This document shows, piece by piece, positions 23,191 to 36,164 of a stretch of DNA of 64,000 nucleotides; the stretch's first letter is position 1, and each line of letters starts with the position of its first letter. The DNA is from Strigops habroptila (Eukaryota > Chordata > Aves > Psittaciformes > Psittacidae). The position numbers were made by a program, and so were the translations under genes. Under the pieces are notes generated by a model, which did not search any database, was not told the DNA's origin, and was given only the letters and a program-made list of their open reading frames with translations. Location: positions 84,332,283 through 84,396,282 of the forward strand of contig NC_044277.2 in NCBI RefSeq assembly GCF_004027225.2, given 5' to 3'.

Positions 23191-24369
23191 AAGGAAGATT
23201 TTAGCATCAAAGCCAGCATGGATATAACTGATATGCACTCTTCCTTCAATCTTCCTATGATTCCTGCATCACCTTTTCCCCCAGGGTGCTGTGCCTCCCT
23301 CTTTAACCCTTAAGAAAGATGTTGCAGTTCTCCAGCTCTCATTAATGAATATATTCAACTAGGAATTATTTTTAAAAACATGCCATTGCCAAAAATATTA
23401 ATACTGCTGTGAAACAACTGTACTGGCTCACTAGATATCTTTGTAGCTTTTAAGTTACAAGCTGACTAGGATGTTACAAATGTGATTCAGGTAGATGATG
23501 CATAAATGCCAAGGTGACAGAATGTACTGCTAGACAATTTGGTTGTCAAGAAAAAAGATTCAAGTCATACTGGAAAGTTAGAACTGACAGGGTAAAACAT
23601 ATTGGTTAATCCTCTGACTTCTGAGCTGTAAAGTATATAACAATGGACCATGGCTGTGAGTGTTAAAGCCTGTTTGAACAGAAACAAAGCAGTCTTAAGC
23701 AGAACAGGCAGAAGCTGCAGGAGCCACAGGAACAGCTTGCAGTTTAGAGAGTGCTCCCAGTTGTGTGATTAAAGGTATTCAGCATGTACAGACACATTCA
23801 CCTATTTGATCTGTCTTTCTACCATCATGGTAATACCATTTTCAGCTAAACAGGACTTAAAACAGTGGTGGTGTACCATTTATGTACCAGTCCTGTGATG
23901 GAATAGCTTACTCTACAGCAAGTTTGCAGTGACAGGTGAACAAGGTGAGTCAAAGGCTAAACATCTTTCCTCAAAAGCACTCTTGCTGTATAGCAATGGC
24001 TGTAACAGACAAGCCTGTGTGTGTGTTGCTGTGCCATGTAAAATACTAGTGGTATGTAAGAGCACCAGTCCAGACTGAGGTCTTCACTGTTATTGCACTT
24101 CAGCTTAACAGGACTAACAAGGACTGTCTTAGGGAGAAAGGCATGGACAGTTCAGAGGCTATCCACTTGTATAGACAACTAAAAGGGTTAAAGAGTCCAC
24201 CTCTTTTTTTCAGAAGCATAATTTGTTCTAAACAATTTCAGAGGCATTTTGTGTATTGACTTTGGATTTCTGTTTTAAAATCACATGGCATTCAGAGAGG
24301 TCAAAGCCGTTTCTTTTATTCTCTGTTTGTTCTTTCATTTCAAAGGAATTATGTGATTGTTTTCTGCTT

Positions 24370-24407
24370 GCTATTGTATATTATGACTGTCCTGCAGACC
24401 ATGAATG
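24370..24407 (+). promoter_or_regulatory. Conserved upstream block, OVALY copy (candidate steroid-responsive region)
   Basis: GCTATTGTATATTATGACTG followed by CAGACCATGAATG is shared with 9313-9350 and 43102-43139. It lies about 1.65 kb before the OVALY start. The CR1 at 24590-24980 inserted between this block and the promoter, which explains part of the greater distance than in OVAL. About 75 bp upstream an AGGTCAAAG half-site stands where OVAL has AGGTCAGAA. Confidence 0.5.
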
Positions 24408-24589
24408 TTTTTTCAGCTTGTTTGTTCACCTGATGTGCCATGAAGTTACTTACGGAAGATCTGAAGAATGGTCTTTATATGCGCAAAAGGCACATTTTGA
24501 ACCTAGGATCTGGTGCTGTGACCTGTGGAAAAGGAAAAGAACGAATTCACCTTAAGTATTCCTCAAAACTTTAGCAGTGAGTTTGAATC

Positions 24590-24980
24590 CTTTTGTGATT
24601 GTTCAGCCTGGAGAAGCCTCAAGGGAGACCTTGTAGCAGTCTTCTAGTACCTAAAGGGGCCTGCAAGAATGAGGGAGAGGGACTTTTTACAAGGGCATGT
24701 AGTGACAGGACAAGGGGGAATGGCTTTAAACTGAAAAGGGGGAGATTTAGATTAGATGGATTTCAGAAGACATTCTTTACTGTGAGGGTGGTGAGGTACT
24801 AGCACAGGCTGCACAGAGCAATTGTGGATGCCCCATCCCTGGCAGTGTTCAAGGCCAAGTTGGACGGGGCTTTGAGCAACCTGGTCTAGTGGAAGGTGTC
24901 CCTGCCCATGTCAGGGGGTTTGGAACTAGATGAGCTTTAAGGTCCTTTCCAATCCTAACCATTTTAAGATTCTATGGTAG
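24590..24980 (+). repeat. CR1 LINE 3' part between OVALY upstream block and promoter
   Basis: Typical CR1 segments in order: CAGCCTGGAGAAGCCTCAAG, then GACAGGACAAGGGGGAATGG, then CCATCCCTGGCAGTGTTCAA, then CCTTTCCAATCCTAACCATT and a decayed ATTCTATG terminus. It is about 390 bp long and truncated at the 5' side. Confidence 0.93.
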
Positions 24981-25993
24981 CATCTGGCTGGTGTCTAAAT
25001 ATCCTGATGCTTGAATTTGAAAAGCAACAACCTCAACCCTTCTTTTCCCAACACATCTTTCTTCGGCTCTGCAATACTTCTCTATACAGACGCTCTGAAT
25101 ATTACTTCTGAAATTCATTTTTATTCCCACAGTATGCTCACTGAAGGTTTTGTTCCACTGATGTGTTGTACAGACTGTGACTATGTCTGAGTTCCCTGAG
25201 TTAGATTGCTGTAGGATGAAAAACTGTGAAACTGAGGTCTTTTACAAAGCAGGCTGTAAGTGGCACTGGGCAATCACATACATGTTTTTGCAGAATAATT
25301 TTTTTCAATGTTATTAAATTTGGCAACTAACATTTGAAGGATGTGACCTTTCTAAAGTTCCTTGGTAGCAGAAGTTTTCCCATTCCTCAGCAAAAGCAAT
25401 AGATTCTGAAAAGACTAGTGATGTTGGTAGTCCAGCCAGCAACGGGAGAGAGAAAAGTTGCAATAAGTATAGTGTGGGCATACCATAGCAAGCAGTTCTG
25501 CACATGCTCATCTTAGTAAATTTTTTGAGTTAATAGAACAAAGACTCTGGGAGGTAACTGGCCTGTCAGTACTCATTACAGAGGAATAACAAAGAAATAA
25601 ACTCAAAATTCCTTAGAGATATTCTGCAAGGCTGAATTTCTCACTCTTTTTGTTTTATTTTCACCAGCTATGCCACACTATTTGCTGCCATTATCAAATC
25701 ATACTTACATTTCAAGTTCCAATGAATAGCTTTTACACTACTTTTGCTTCAGCTACTTCAATATTCTCTTTCATTTTCTCAAGGTTTCATGTGCTAGATG
25801 AATAAATCTCCCATTCTGGACATGTTAGGGATTTTAGGTGAAAATCCTTTCATTCAGGCATTCAGGCTTTTTTTTTTTTTATTAAAGAATGGACTTGTTC
25901 CAAGTAAAAGTACATGCCTGACATTGAGCTCCATCCATCATTTTATTTGTTAAACACAGAACAGGCAGCGTGGGGCGTGTCACAAAATTACAC

Positions 25994-26000
25994 ATATATT
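25994..26000 (+). promoter_or_regulatory. OVALY: OVALY TATA box
   Basis: ATATATT lies about 30 bp before the inferred start at 26026. The stretch GTGTCACAAAATTACACATA aligns with GGGTCACAATTCAGATTGTA of OVAL. The part matching the OVAL DR1 site has decayed to TTTGTTAAACA. Confidence 0.6.
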
Positions 26001-26025
26001 TCCAGGAGTTCGGCAAGTCTGCCTC

Positions 26026-26075
26026 AAGTACAGCTGAGAAGCTGTACTATTACCTTTGCAGGTGAAGCTGAAAAG
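26026..26075 (+). other. OVALY: OVALY noncoding leader exon (exon 1)
   Basis: AAGTACAGCTGAGAAGCTGT aligns with the OVAL leader and the exon ends GAAGCTGAAAAG before a GTAAGC donor. It pairs with the acceptor at 27616/27617, giving a 1.54-kb intron. The exact 5' end is placed by homology. Confidence 0.75.
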
Positions 26076-27488
26076 GTAAGCATTTCTTTTGATGATGATC
26101 TAAGTTCTAATCTGCAATTTGAGAAAAATTGTCTGTAACAAAACTTGCAAAAAGATTGATGTAACCTCATGTTGATGACTTTCAATGTTAGTTGAAGAAA
26201 CAAATGATTAAAGGATGCCTTCTGCTGAAACCTTACCTCACCTTCACACACGTTCTGCATTACTGTACTGTTTCATGTTCTACCATTCATAGAAGTCGAA
26301 GTATTTGTATGAGCTAAAGTTTTGTTTAATAACTGTTTCACATTGAAAGCTGGTGATATGCTATGACAGCCTTTCTTCCTTTTACCTCTATCCCTTTAAT
26401 TTTTCACTTAGCAATAAAAGACAAAACTGAATTTGCTTAAATTCCAGAGGATGCAAATAAAGCTTACTTGCAGGTTTTATGGAAGATGTTCTCCGAATGA
26501 AATTAGGGAATGCAGCATGCTCAGGTGACCCTAGTATACTGCATCTCTGTGTTATCTTTAAGTCGCATTTTCTAAGTTTAAAAATACCCACCACCCTAGC
26601 AAGGTTCTCTCTGTTTGTGTCAACATGTGGGAAGTTATAAGTGGTATAAATGCTATACTGTTGCACTAGATTTTACAGTACTGTATTTTCTCTTTTGCGT
26701 TGTCTCCTTTATTAAAAAATAATTTCTTGCAGTGTTATATGAAATACTAGGTGCTGAAACTACAGGGAAAATTTTACAAGCATGTCAGAAAAAGGGCAGA
26801 AAAATATTTAAATACAGGAGATGTGAAGATCTCTGCAAATTAAACAAAAGGCTAAACAAGCACTGTTTTATTGAAGGGTATGTTTTATGGAAAAGGTGAT
26901 AAAAAAGTAAAGAGCACTTTTTTAAAACAGTGAGATGTAATTAATGATATGCGTTTATAATCCTGTTTAAAATGATAAAAGTAATGTTGCTAACTTTTGG
27001 GGTCTCTGATAAAGTAGGTGGCGTAACATCTAGCTTCTGTTTACACTAGGCTGAAATTAGAGTAAATCTAGCAAAACTTATGCTATTGCTTCAGACGTAT
27101 ATTGTATACTGGAATTAACAGCAGTTTGGATCATAGAGGGCTGATTGTTAATCTCTTTACTGATCTTCAAAGTGATGTTAATAATGATAGTGAAGAGCCT
27201 GGTTTGGAGTCTAAAAAAAAAAATCTATGGTGGTTTTTTTTTTCTAAAGAGATAAGAAAAGACTGTTTGTATGCTTCTCTCAAGATAACTAATATTCTTT
27301 GCAACATTTTCAACAATATGGTGTACATATACAGAGAGGGAGAAATCAAAGTTCAAATAAGAGAGTCACCAACCTATGCATAACTGGTACCTACCCAGCA
27401 TTTTCATTGCTCATGAATCCAAAAGCACGCCTGCCTTTTAAATCCACATACCTGGACTCAGTTTGTTGAAAAAAAACTTATGCCCCAA

Positions 27489-27527
27489 GTTCAGGGGTTC
27501 AAGTGTACCCCTGAACACTTGAACCCC
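27489..27527. repeat. Overlapping inverted repeats in OVALY intron 1
   Basis: Two mutually exclusive hairpins overlap. GTTCAGGGG (27489) pairs with CCCCTGAAC (ending about 27516). GGGGTTCAAGTG (27494-27505) pairs with CACTTGAACCCC (27516-27527). The cluster lies 90 bp before the exon 2 acceptor. Confidence 0.8.
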
Positions 27528-27633
27528 CAGAATTAATTCAAGGGGTTTTGAATTAATGTGTTTAATTAATGTGTTTCAACATAATAAGTAAGTCAGACTC
27601 TTTCTGTTTGCTTTAGACACCATTGATTTCACA

Positions 27634-30600
27634 ATGGGCTCCATTAGTGAAGCAAATGCAGAATTTGCTTTTGATGTATTCAAAGAGCTGAAAGTCCATC
27701 ATGTCAATGACAACATCTTCTACTCCCCCCTGAGCATCATTTCAGCCCTGGCCATGGTCTATCTGGGAGCAAGAGGTAACACTCAGTCTCAGATGGAGAA
27801 GGTAAGCTACTTAACGTGGGTGTAAAGTGACCTCTGCTTGTGCTTGTTGTTCCTTCTAAGTAACATCACTGAAATATATTAACCACTGATGAGCTTCTCA
27901 CCTGTTTTAATACACAAGAGTAAGCCATAGTCACAAAATGGAGAACTGGATTGAGAGTTATTTAGAGAAAATACTAAGGAAAGTTGCATATTGTCACTAT
28001 GAGGGGCAGTTAGTTTTGACTTAGGAAAAGAAATCTCAAGAACAATAACAAAATGGATTAGCAGTCAGCAAATATTATTATATGTCTTTTTTTCTAAATT
28101 CTGACATCTTCCAGATAATGTGATCAGGGGTTTATTTAATATAGATAAAAGACAAACCCCAGCAAGAGAGGAAGACAATTAGCAGTACATATGTAACTCA
28201 TTTAATAACAGTACATACGTAACTCACTTAATTTAAGAATAATCCAAAGAAAAATTGTCATCTAAGAAAAGAGTAGTATTTACAGTTCCCAAGATGGCCA
28301 CAGAGGGTACAAACTAATTGCAAGCTCACTTGTGAATTTTTAGTTCATCTACGTTCTCAGTTAGCACCTTTTTTCTTTTTTCCTGAGCCAACAACTCAAT
28401 GTCAAGCATTATGTGTAAATCTCAAATTCACATAATTCTTGGTCATGCTTGTTATTTCTACCACTGTCATTTTCTCTTGCAGGTTCTTCACTTTGATAAT
28501 GTTACAGGAGTTGGAGATGCTATTGACTCCGAGGTAGAGAAATAACCTGATATCCCTTTCTGTCTTATTTTCTCCTCAGAACAAAACTAGAACTGTTCTG
28601 CCTTTCCTTCTGGCAGTTTCAGACCCTGCCAAAAACTATGGTAATACTCTCAAACCAAGGAGAGCTGTGGAGGGAGGGAGGAAAGGAAGGTGTAACTCAC
28701 CTATTTGTTAAAAACCAGGGAAGAAGCCAGGTTGCACATCTTGCACCAGAACAAGTGACAGTGTAGGGCAGGATACTTTGGGCACCAGGGTGCCTTCCTA
28801 GGCAAGTGCTGCTGAGGTACAGCATTTGAAAGGGACTCAGCACCTGGAGCCAGCGTACAGAAGTCAGACTTGCAGCTGAAAGACTCCAAAGCAGGGCAGG
28901 AAGATGCAGGACAGAGAAAAGGCCATAAGAGTCAGTGACAGGAACACAATTGCACTCTTATAAAATGCACATTTCAGGGGACTTATCTTGAGAAGGATGA
29001 ACTTGTCAGTTCAATGCACCACCACAGCACCTGCTGTCCCAAAGGTGACAGCCCTATGTCTGCGGGGGAGGTCTCCACTGCAGCATGACTTTTAACTGGT
29101 AGGGACAAGCCTTTAGGGTCTTATTTCATAGCAGGGAACATTGAAACTAGATGATCTTAAGGTCCTTTCCAACCCTAACAATTCTATGATTCTATGATAC
29201 TATAGGAAGAAGCTAATGAAATGTATCTTCTTATTTTCATGTCATCACCTCAGTGTGGCACTTCTGAATACATCCACAGTGCATTCAAGGATCTTCTCTC
29301 AGACATCACCATGCCGAATGCTACATACTCACTGAAGATGGCTGACAAACTCTATATTGAAAAAACATATCCCATTCTTCCGGTGAGTTGTACTGGAACC
29401 TGATTTCCACATGATTTCCCATAAAGGCCCTGTGACTCCACCCTACAGAAGCACCACTGACAACAACCCATGTCTATTGATGAAGAAGTGGTTGTGAGCC
29501 ATGAGGGGAACTTGCTCAGAACGAGTTTGAACCTCCCTGTGGCTGTTCGATGGAGGCCAGGCAAAAGTACAATGGCATAAAACATGTCCATATTGCAACA
29601 GTCACAGGGAGTAATCAAGATTGCTGTTCGTTTCCTAGAAAATGGCTTTTAATAAAAAATGTAACTTTTTAGGGAAATTAAAAATATTTTATGACTTGAA
29701 AGCATGAAGACTAAAATTATCACATTTTCTTTTTTTTTTCCAAAGCCAAATATCAAATCTTCCCAGTGAAAGGAAGCTTTGGCTTTGAAATCTAAGAATG
29801 TAAGAACACAGTATTCAAAATAAAAAGCAGGCACAAAGAGAAGGAAACAAACATTGTTTGTCCTTAAAAACGTTTGTTAAACTGAACATGTTTTAGTAAA
29901 ATGATGAAAATATTTCAAACTTTTAACTTAAAATCCTATCTGGAAAAAAAGTGCTAGATCTAAGTATTTGAAGTCGTCTTTCTTATCTAGCCTTAAGATT
30001 CAGTTACAGGAAGACAGCTGCGACTGACATGTTCAAACACAGAGGTATAAGTTCACTGTTTTAACCATTCTGCTTCATTTCACAGTCTTGCATTTCACAT
30101 TCATACATTTTCAAGTACTCATCTGTCTGACAACTGAATCTTTCTGCTTACAGGAATACTTGAAGTGTGCAAAGAAATTCTACAAAGCAGGGCTGGAAGA
30201 AGTTGACTTCAAAACAGCTGCAGAGGAAGCAAGACAGCTCATTAATTCCTGGGTGGAGAAAGAGACAAATGGTAACTGAAATATGGGTAGCAGATATTTT
30301 CCCCCACCTACCATAATCTATACCCTTGTCTTCCTCTCCTCATAATGTCTAGGAAAAAAAGGTCAAGCAAAAGCAGGTTGTTTATTGCTATGAAAACAAA
30401 GCTCCACAAAGTGTCACCCTCCATCCCCATGCCCTTCATTGCAGACATTTGTGCACACCAGGTGTAACTTACCACTCTCTGCCCTGACTCTTTCTTAAAG
30501 GACAGATCCAAGATTTTCTTGTGGCAGGCTCTGTTGATCCGGATACTGCACTGGTCCTTGTGAATGCCATTTATTTCAAAGGGATATGGAAGACAGCATT

Positions 30601-32347
30601 TAAAGAAGAACACACTCGGGAAGTGCCCTTCAATGTGACAGAGGTAGGAGGGCATGGACACATCTTCTGGCCAGGACAGCTGTTGGCTTACACAGCCAAC
30701 CTGTTACACATACAGCCTGTTGCTGTGACAGGTTGGGTGATTTAGCTAGGTCCCTCACTGCCAGGGCCTGGGCCTAAGGTCAGGGAGTATTTGCGTGAGC
30801 TATCTATGACCAGGCTTCCAGGGCACACCAGCAAGTAAGAGAGGAAAATGGAGACACAGCTCTTTTTTGAAGTCAGCATGCTTCAAGATCGAGTCCTGTC
30901 CCTTTCAAAGAGCTTGTACTTTTGCCTGCTCAAAGGAAAAATCACTCCCCAGTCTCATTGTCTCATGTTTCTGTTTCTGCAGCAAGAAAGCAGACCTGTG
31001 CAAATGATGTGTCAGAACAGTACCTTCAAAGTGGGAGTGGTGCCTTCAGAGAAAATTAAGATCCTGGAGCTGCCATATGCCAGTGGAAAGCTGAGCATGT
31101 TGGTGCTGTTGCCTGATGACGTCTCTGGTATGGAGCAGGTATGGCCCTGACAGGGGAAGCAGAAGAGGTACCAGTTCAGTGGGACTTGGCTGCCACCAGA
31201 CCTTCTGCTGTCCACTTACATCCCAGCTGCCCACCCCATGGCTGTGCTGGGCAGGTGGGGGAGCACAAAAGCCCCACAGGTGATACTAAGTGCTCAGGCA
31301 GAGAATAGCCTCTTAGGAGAGCACTGGACTCAGCCTAATAAAATGCAGGTAAAGGAGACTAGTGCTCTTGTAGCCCTGAATCAGTTGTTATATACACCGG
31401 TCTCCATCAGGTACCAGAAACAGACATGGTAGCAAGGTTTTTTTAAATCTTGAGTGATTTCAATCTTCCAGGAAAGCACTTAAGGGTTTGATAAGCAAAA
31501 ATTTTATCTAAGGGGAACTGAAAAATGGAAGTGATGAGGAAAACAGTCCAGGAGCTGACTAAAAGGAATGTGGGAAAAGCAGTACTAAAAAGGATCTAAG
31601 ATGAGGGAAGTGATCAATAAAATATGTTCCAGGAGGAGCAGTTTTGGAGCCAATTTGATTTGATGTTTTGAAGAACTGTATTTTCACACACACCAAAAAA
31701 AAAAAAGCCTTGATCTGATAAGGAAATTTTCAGATGACAATGTTTCGGAGAACTTCATTAAGACAGATGTTATATAGGCCATAGTCAGGAGGATGCATAC
31801 AGGATAACCAAATACATTTAAGATACGTATCAGTTCTATTGTGTATACAAAGTAAATTAAAAACGTAGTAGCAAGTGGTACAAACACAGCTGTTAAGGTC
31901 CTTGTGCTTTTGTCTCAGGCATTTAATTCCTGCCTCTCTTTGCAGCTTGAGAAAAAAATCAACTTTGATAAATTTACTGAGTGGACCAGTCCCAGCGTGA
32001 TGGAAAAAAAGAAAGTGAAAGTGTACTTCCCGCGCATGAAGATTGAGGAAAAATACAACCTCACAGGTGTCTTAAAGGCCTTGGGTATGACCGACTTGTT
32101 CAGCCCTTCGGCCGATCTGTCTGGCATCTCTTCAGCAGAGAGCCTGAAGATATCTGAGGCCATCCACAAAGCATTCATGGAAGTCAATGAAGAGGGCACT
32201 GAGGCTGCTGGCTCAGCAGATATGATGGGAGACATCCAACAATCTTCTGAGTTTGAAGAGTTTAGGGCTGACCACCCTTTCCTTTTCTTCATCAAATACA
32301 ATCCAACCAACATGATCCTCTTCGTTGGTAAATATTGTTCTCCCTAA
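27634..32347 (+). CDS. OVALY: Ovalbumin-related protein Y (SERPINB14B), complete coding region
   Basis: Coding exons: 27634-27801, 28483-28533, 29254-29382, 30154-30271, 30501-30643, 30983-31138 and 31946-32347, with exon 2 starting at 27617. They give 388 aa, the length I recall for chicken OVALY. Diagnostic matches to chicken Y are CGTSEYIH-type exon 4, the NATYSL sequon with ADKLYI, EEARQLINSWVEKETNG in exon 5, and the EEGTEAAGS loop. It is an egg-white ov-serpin without a cleaved signal peptide; in hen it is a lesser component than ovalbumin. The hinge (GTEAAGSA) is closer to inhibitory serpins than that of ovalbumin. By alignment P1 is Gln353, where I recall Lys in chicken. The disulfide cysteines (start of exon 4, YLKC) are kept. 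Intron 2 has a 27-bp near-perfect tandem duplication around 28183-28236, and intron 3 a CR1 fragment. All frames are intact. Confidence 0.93.
29131..29203 (+). repeat. CR1 LINE 3' end in OVALY intron 3
   Basis: A short (~70 bp) terminal CR1 fragment: GAAACTAGATGATCTTAAGG, CCTTTCCAACCC, then tandem ATTCTATG octamers. It lies about 50 bp before the exon 4 acceptor. Confidence 0.88.
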
Positions 32348-32364
32348 GAAGAAAAAGAGCTGGA

Positions 32365-32370
32365 AATAAA
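32365..32370 (+). terminator. OVALY: Proximal poly(A) signal of OVALY
   Basis: AATAAA occurs 17 nt after the stop codon, in the same context as in OVALX. It may or may not be used. Confidence 0.35.
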
Positions 32371-33033
32371 GCTTGCCTTGCCCTTAGAAACAGATCCCCT
32401 TTACTGTAGTATTGTAGTATAATCTCATCTCTTCAATATTTTCCCCAAGTGGAAAGCTTTCAATATCCAGTGAGATATCCTTGAAGAAGTGTATGACTTT
32501 TCAGATGTTTAGGTGCAAGTATTTCTGCTTAAACCACTTGTATTCAGCACTTATATCCAAGATTGAATGAAAATTTCAGGAGGTAGTTTAGGAATATCTC
32601 CCATTACCACTGAATAACTCGAGAGACAGGCTAGTGTTTTGATTTTTGTGAGAAATCCTACCACTGCTATTGACAATCTGGTTTCTCTATAGGAGAGGTT
32701 AGTGAAAGAAACACAGCTTTCAGAATAATCCAGTTCCTTTCTGGACAGTCACCATTGAATTGATGCCTGGACAACTTGCAGACAAAATTATATACTTTAG
32801 CAAAGCATTCTTCTTCCAGGAATGCATGTGGGCTTCCTTGTGCTGCATGTTAATATAAGGCTGTGTCTCTCTGTGTCTTTTGTTCTGAGAGAGCATCTAG
32901 AAAGTCCACCATTTCTTCATAAATGATCATTTCCAAATACAACATCTTCCTGACTGATATAATTTCCCATCTTCATTGCAGTGACATGCCATTGATTTTG
33001 TGAATGTTAATTGGTGGTCCTTCTATTTATTCT

Positions 33034-33055
33034 AATAAAAGCATTGCAAAATAAA
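33034..33055 (+). terminator. OVALY: Distal poly(A) signals of OVALY
   Basis: Two AATAAA hexamers lie at 33034-33039 and 33050-33055, the second in AAAATAAACATGTCATTG. This matches the AATAAAAACATG context at the OVAL 3' end. It predicts a 3' UTR of about 0.72 kb, close to that of OVAL. Confidence 0.7.
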
Positions 33056-33075
33056 CATGTCATTGTCATTTCCTA

Positions 33076-36000
33076 TTCTGGGTTACTGCACCCCACAACC
33101 TGAAACGTATGATATAGTGGGTAGTGATTATTGACAGAAGGGGGTTAGAATAGCATTCAGATCCTATTTTCAAAACCAGAATGTACCCATATAGCCACTA
33201 AAGAGCTTAAGATTTTTATTTTTTTTTAAATTTTGAGTTTAAGCAAGGTAAACCCTATAGCTCCTTTTCTTACCTTGAGTTTATGTCCATATGGCACATC
33301 AATAACTAAATTTTTTTAATTTGCTATTGTATTCCCAGATAGTTTTAAAAGATTTCCTCAGTAAATATATCAAGGTGATGCCTAAGAGATATAACTTCAA
33401 AAACATAAGAAGAGTGTCTTAAAAGGTGGACTGCTTAAGTTCTCTATTACCCACAAGAATCATAGGAGGAAATATTTCTTATTGCTTCTTGATGTAATAA
33501 TCCTCTAGGACATGTTATTTCCTATGTCATCATTCTTTAGGTTACAGTTTATCCAACTGAAAAGATAATTAGTGTTAATTGCTGAGTCAAGCAATCTTCC
33601 TTCTGCTGGGATACACATGTGGAACTGCAATTTACAGTATCAGTACTTAACAAGTGCTTAAAAAAGGAGACACATACATGGCAGATTTTGGAGCTGCCTC
33701 AACCATTTGCAAAGTCAGCATTAAATATGACTTGAAATGATGATGCTGGCAGCAGGGAAACACATTTTCATAGCTCATATGAAGTCTATGGGAGAACTGC
33801 AAATACTGGTCTTCCCAAGACAGCCATAAAGGATTAGCTACAGTTAACGCAAGTATTGAAGCAAAAAAGGTTTTCAAGAGATATGTCATTTCAAGGTTTA
33901 CTGTGTACATCATGTTCTGCTTCCCTATAGCCAAAAGCAGTCAACAGAATTTTGCAGCAACCAAAAAAAAAAGGGAGAGGACTTGTAAAATATTGCAGCA
34001 GACTGTGTAAGGTTATTAAACAACTATAAAACTGTTTGTAAACTGAAACCAGCATATCTGTCACGCTGCACTTCCTAAGTACAATGACAATAAAACTATC
34101 AACATTTATTATGGAAGTATTTATTACATAACATGAACCTCCCCCCACCCCCCCGCTATTCTACTGTTTAATGGTTCTTTGGCTTGATGATTATTTTATA
34201 GCAAAGAAGTTGAGAAAATCAAGGCTGAAATGGTGACTTCCTAAAACTATTCATGAGAGAGTTTTTCGAGGCACAGTGTTCAGCTAATGTCCTCTACTAT
34301 GCTACAGAACTATTTGACTCGTTTTAATTTGGGCCATTAGGTGTCACTATGGATACAAAGTGATGTCTACCAGTCTTATGAAAGACAGACATCTGTTGAA
34401 AACTAGGTTTGGGAACTTAATGCAGGTTTTAATTTTGTTCTTATTTTATTTTTTCTGAAAGCAGATGATTCTGGTTGATATACTGAAAATGTAAAGCAAT
34501 GGCATTGTGCTTGAAACCCAGTAATTTTTTAAGAAAAATACAGAAATGTTATTTAGTGGAAGTCCAGAGGCATTTTAAGGTGTTTGTGTCCTGAATGAAA
34601 AAACAATATCACAGCCAAATACTGTAAAATGGATAGAGTTATTTGGTTTATGAAAGAGAAAGCTTCCTCCATAGAGGCTAGAATGAGAGGTAAATGTGCA
34701 GATTCAGTAAAGTTGAATAAAATTTATACCCCTGCATCAATGGCTGGGCCTGGAACTGTGCCTGTGTATTGCTGGTCTGGTCAGCAGGACTTGCTGTAAT
34801 GGCCCTGCCATGGCGAATGTGGCTGCTGCAGCCCTCATGGGGAGCAATTCTGCAAAGGGCAGGATGGAGGGTGTTACGCAGGATGAGGGAAGAGCAGCCA
34901 TGAGGGGAAACACTGCCTGCTGCTTCTGAGCTCTGAAGTCCAGCAAGAATTTAAAAACGTGAATCCCAGTTCCCAGGAAGTCTAGGTATTGTCCAATACT
35001 CCTTTTTGTTCCCTGGCAGCATGACTGAAGTTGGTATGTCAATAAATTGCCATCTGTCTCTCCACTACACTCCACTTCCACTATGTGCTGCTTTATTTTG
35101 GATATATAGCACTGCTAGGGGTCTGTGGAAAAAAAACCAGCCACAAAGCAATCACTTTCCTTTTAATGCTGCATACGACAGCATTAGAAGTGCTTTGTGG
35201 ACAAGGTGTGCTTTTGCTTATCGTGTCATTTGGGGAAGGTTTGGAGCTGACGTATCTTCTCTGTCCTTTGGGGAATACAATTGTCTGAGACCACTCCATA
35301 CTTCTCTGCACATTTCACTTGCACAAAAGGCCTACTTTCTAAGCAAACCAAAGCCATGGCTGAAGGCACAAGACTGTAGGCAGTATGCTCTGATCATAGG
35401 CACCAGAGGAAGAGCACTCAGAGAATGCCCTGGACTCCAGGGGGAAAGCTGTCTGGGACTCCCAAATGATATTCAAGAAAGCACAGTTATACACCAACCC
35501 CAACCTCCTGAATTGCCTGCTGCTTCTTCACCAAGGGACTGGGAAGCACTGAGCGTGACAAGAAAGCTGGAAACTAGGAAGCAGAGAAGAATGGTTTTGG
35601 ACTGCAGTTGAGTGTGGGGAAGTGGGATGAAAGATCTGTTTCATAGTTTGTTACATTGTTTTTTTCAACACCTGAATCAACAAAAGAAGTTTTACGTTAT
35701 CAGCAAGAAATTATGTGAAACTCCCCAAGTCAAGACTGTTGCCCACAACAGAAGCCCATTTCAGCCGAGCCTTGGCACTTCAGTCTCTGCCTGAAGTACA
35801 CAGTAGGTGCCTGTCTGCAGGCTTGCTTCCTGATGGACCTCAGACCAAAGCCTTGCAGCCTTGTCTCCAGGTCCATTTCTTTTCCCCATAAGTGGGTATA
35901 GGGCTTTGAGCGCACTCATAAGCCTTTAATGGTCCTGACCAGCCGCACCTGGAGTCTCTACCCGCACCTATGGATGCATGAGCTCTAAGCTATGACATGG

Positions 36001-36120
36001 ACTTTCAGTGCCTCTCTGTGCTACATCAGAGGTGTTTCAGTCTCCAGCTCAAACACAGCTGTGCCCATGCCTAGCCAAGGACTTCTAGTGTGACCTTGGC
36101 TCTGCCTTGTGATCACTACA
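33076..36120. other. Intergenic region between OVALY and OVAL, first part
   Basis: No gene is visible. Part (33900-34100) aligns loosely with the region downstream of OVALX. An open frame at 35006-35611 could code 201 aa but has no recognisable domain. No CR1 is seen here. Confidence 0.45.
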
Positions 36121-36164
36121 CCTGAGCCTAGCTCTGACGTATGAATTGACTTTGTGTTTTGTCT

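Noticed and set aside
35006-35611. 201-codon open reading frame between OVALY and OVAL
   Set aside because: No recognisable domain, no splice or promoter context, and odd composition. Chance frames of this size are expected in 64 kb.
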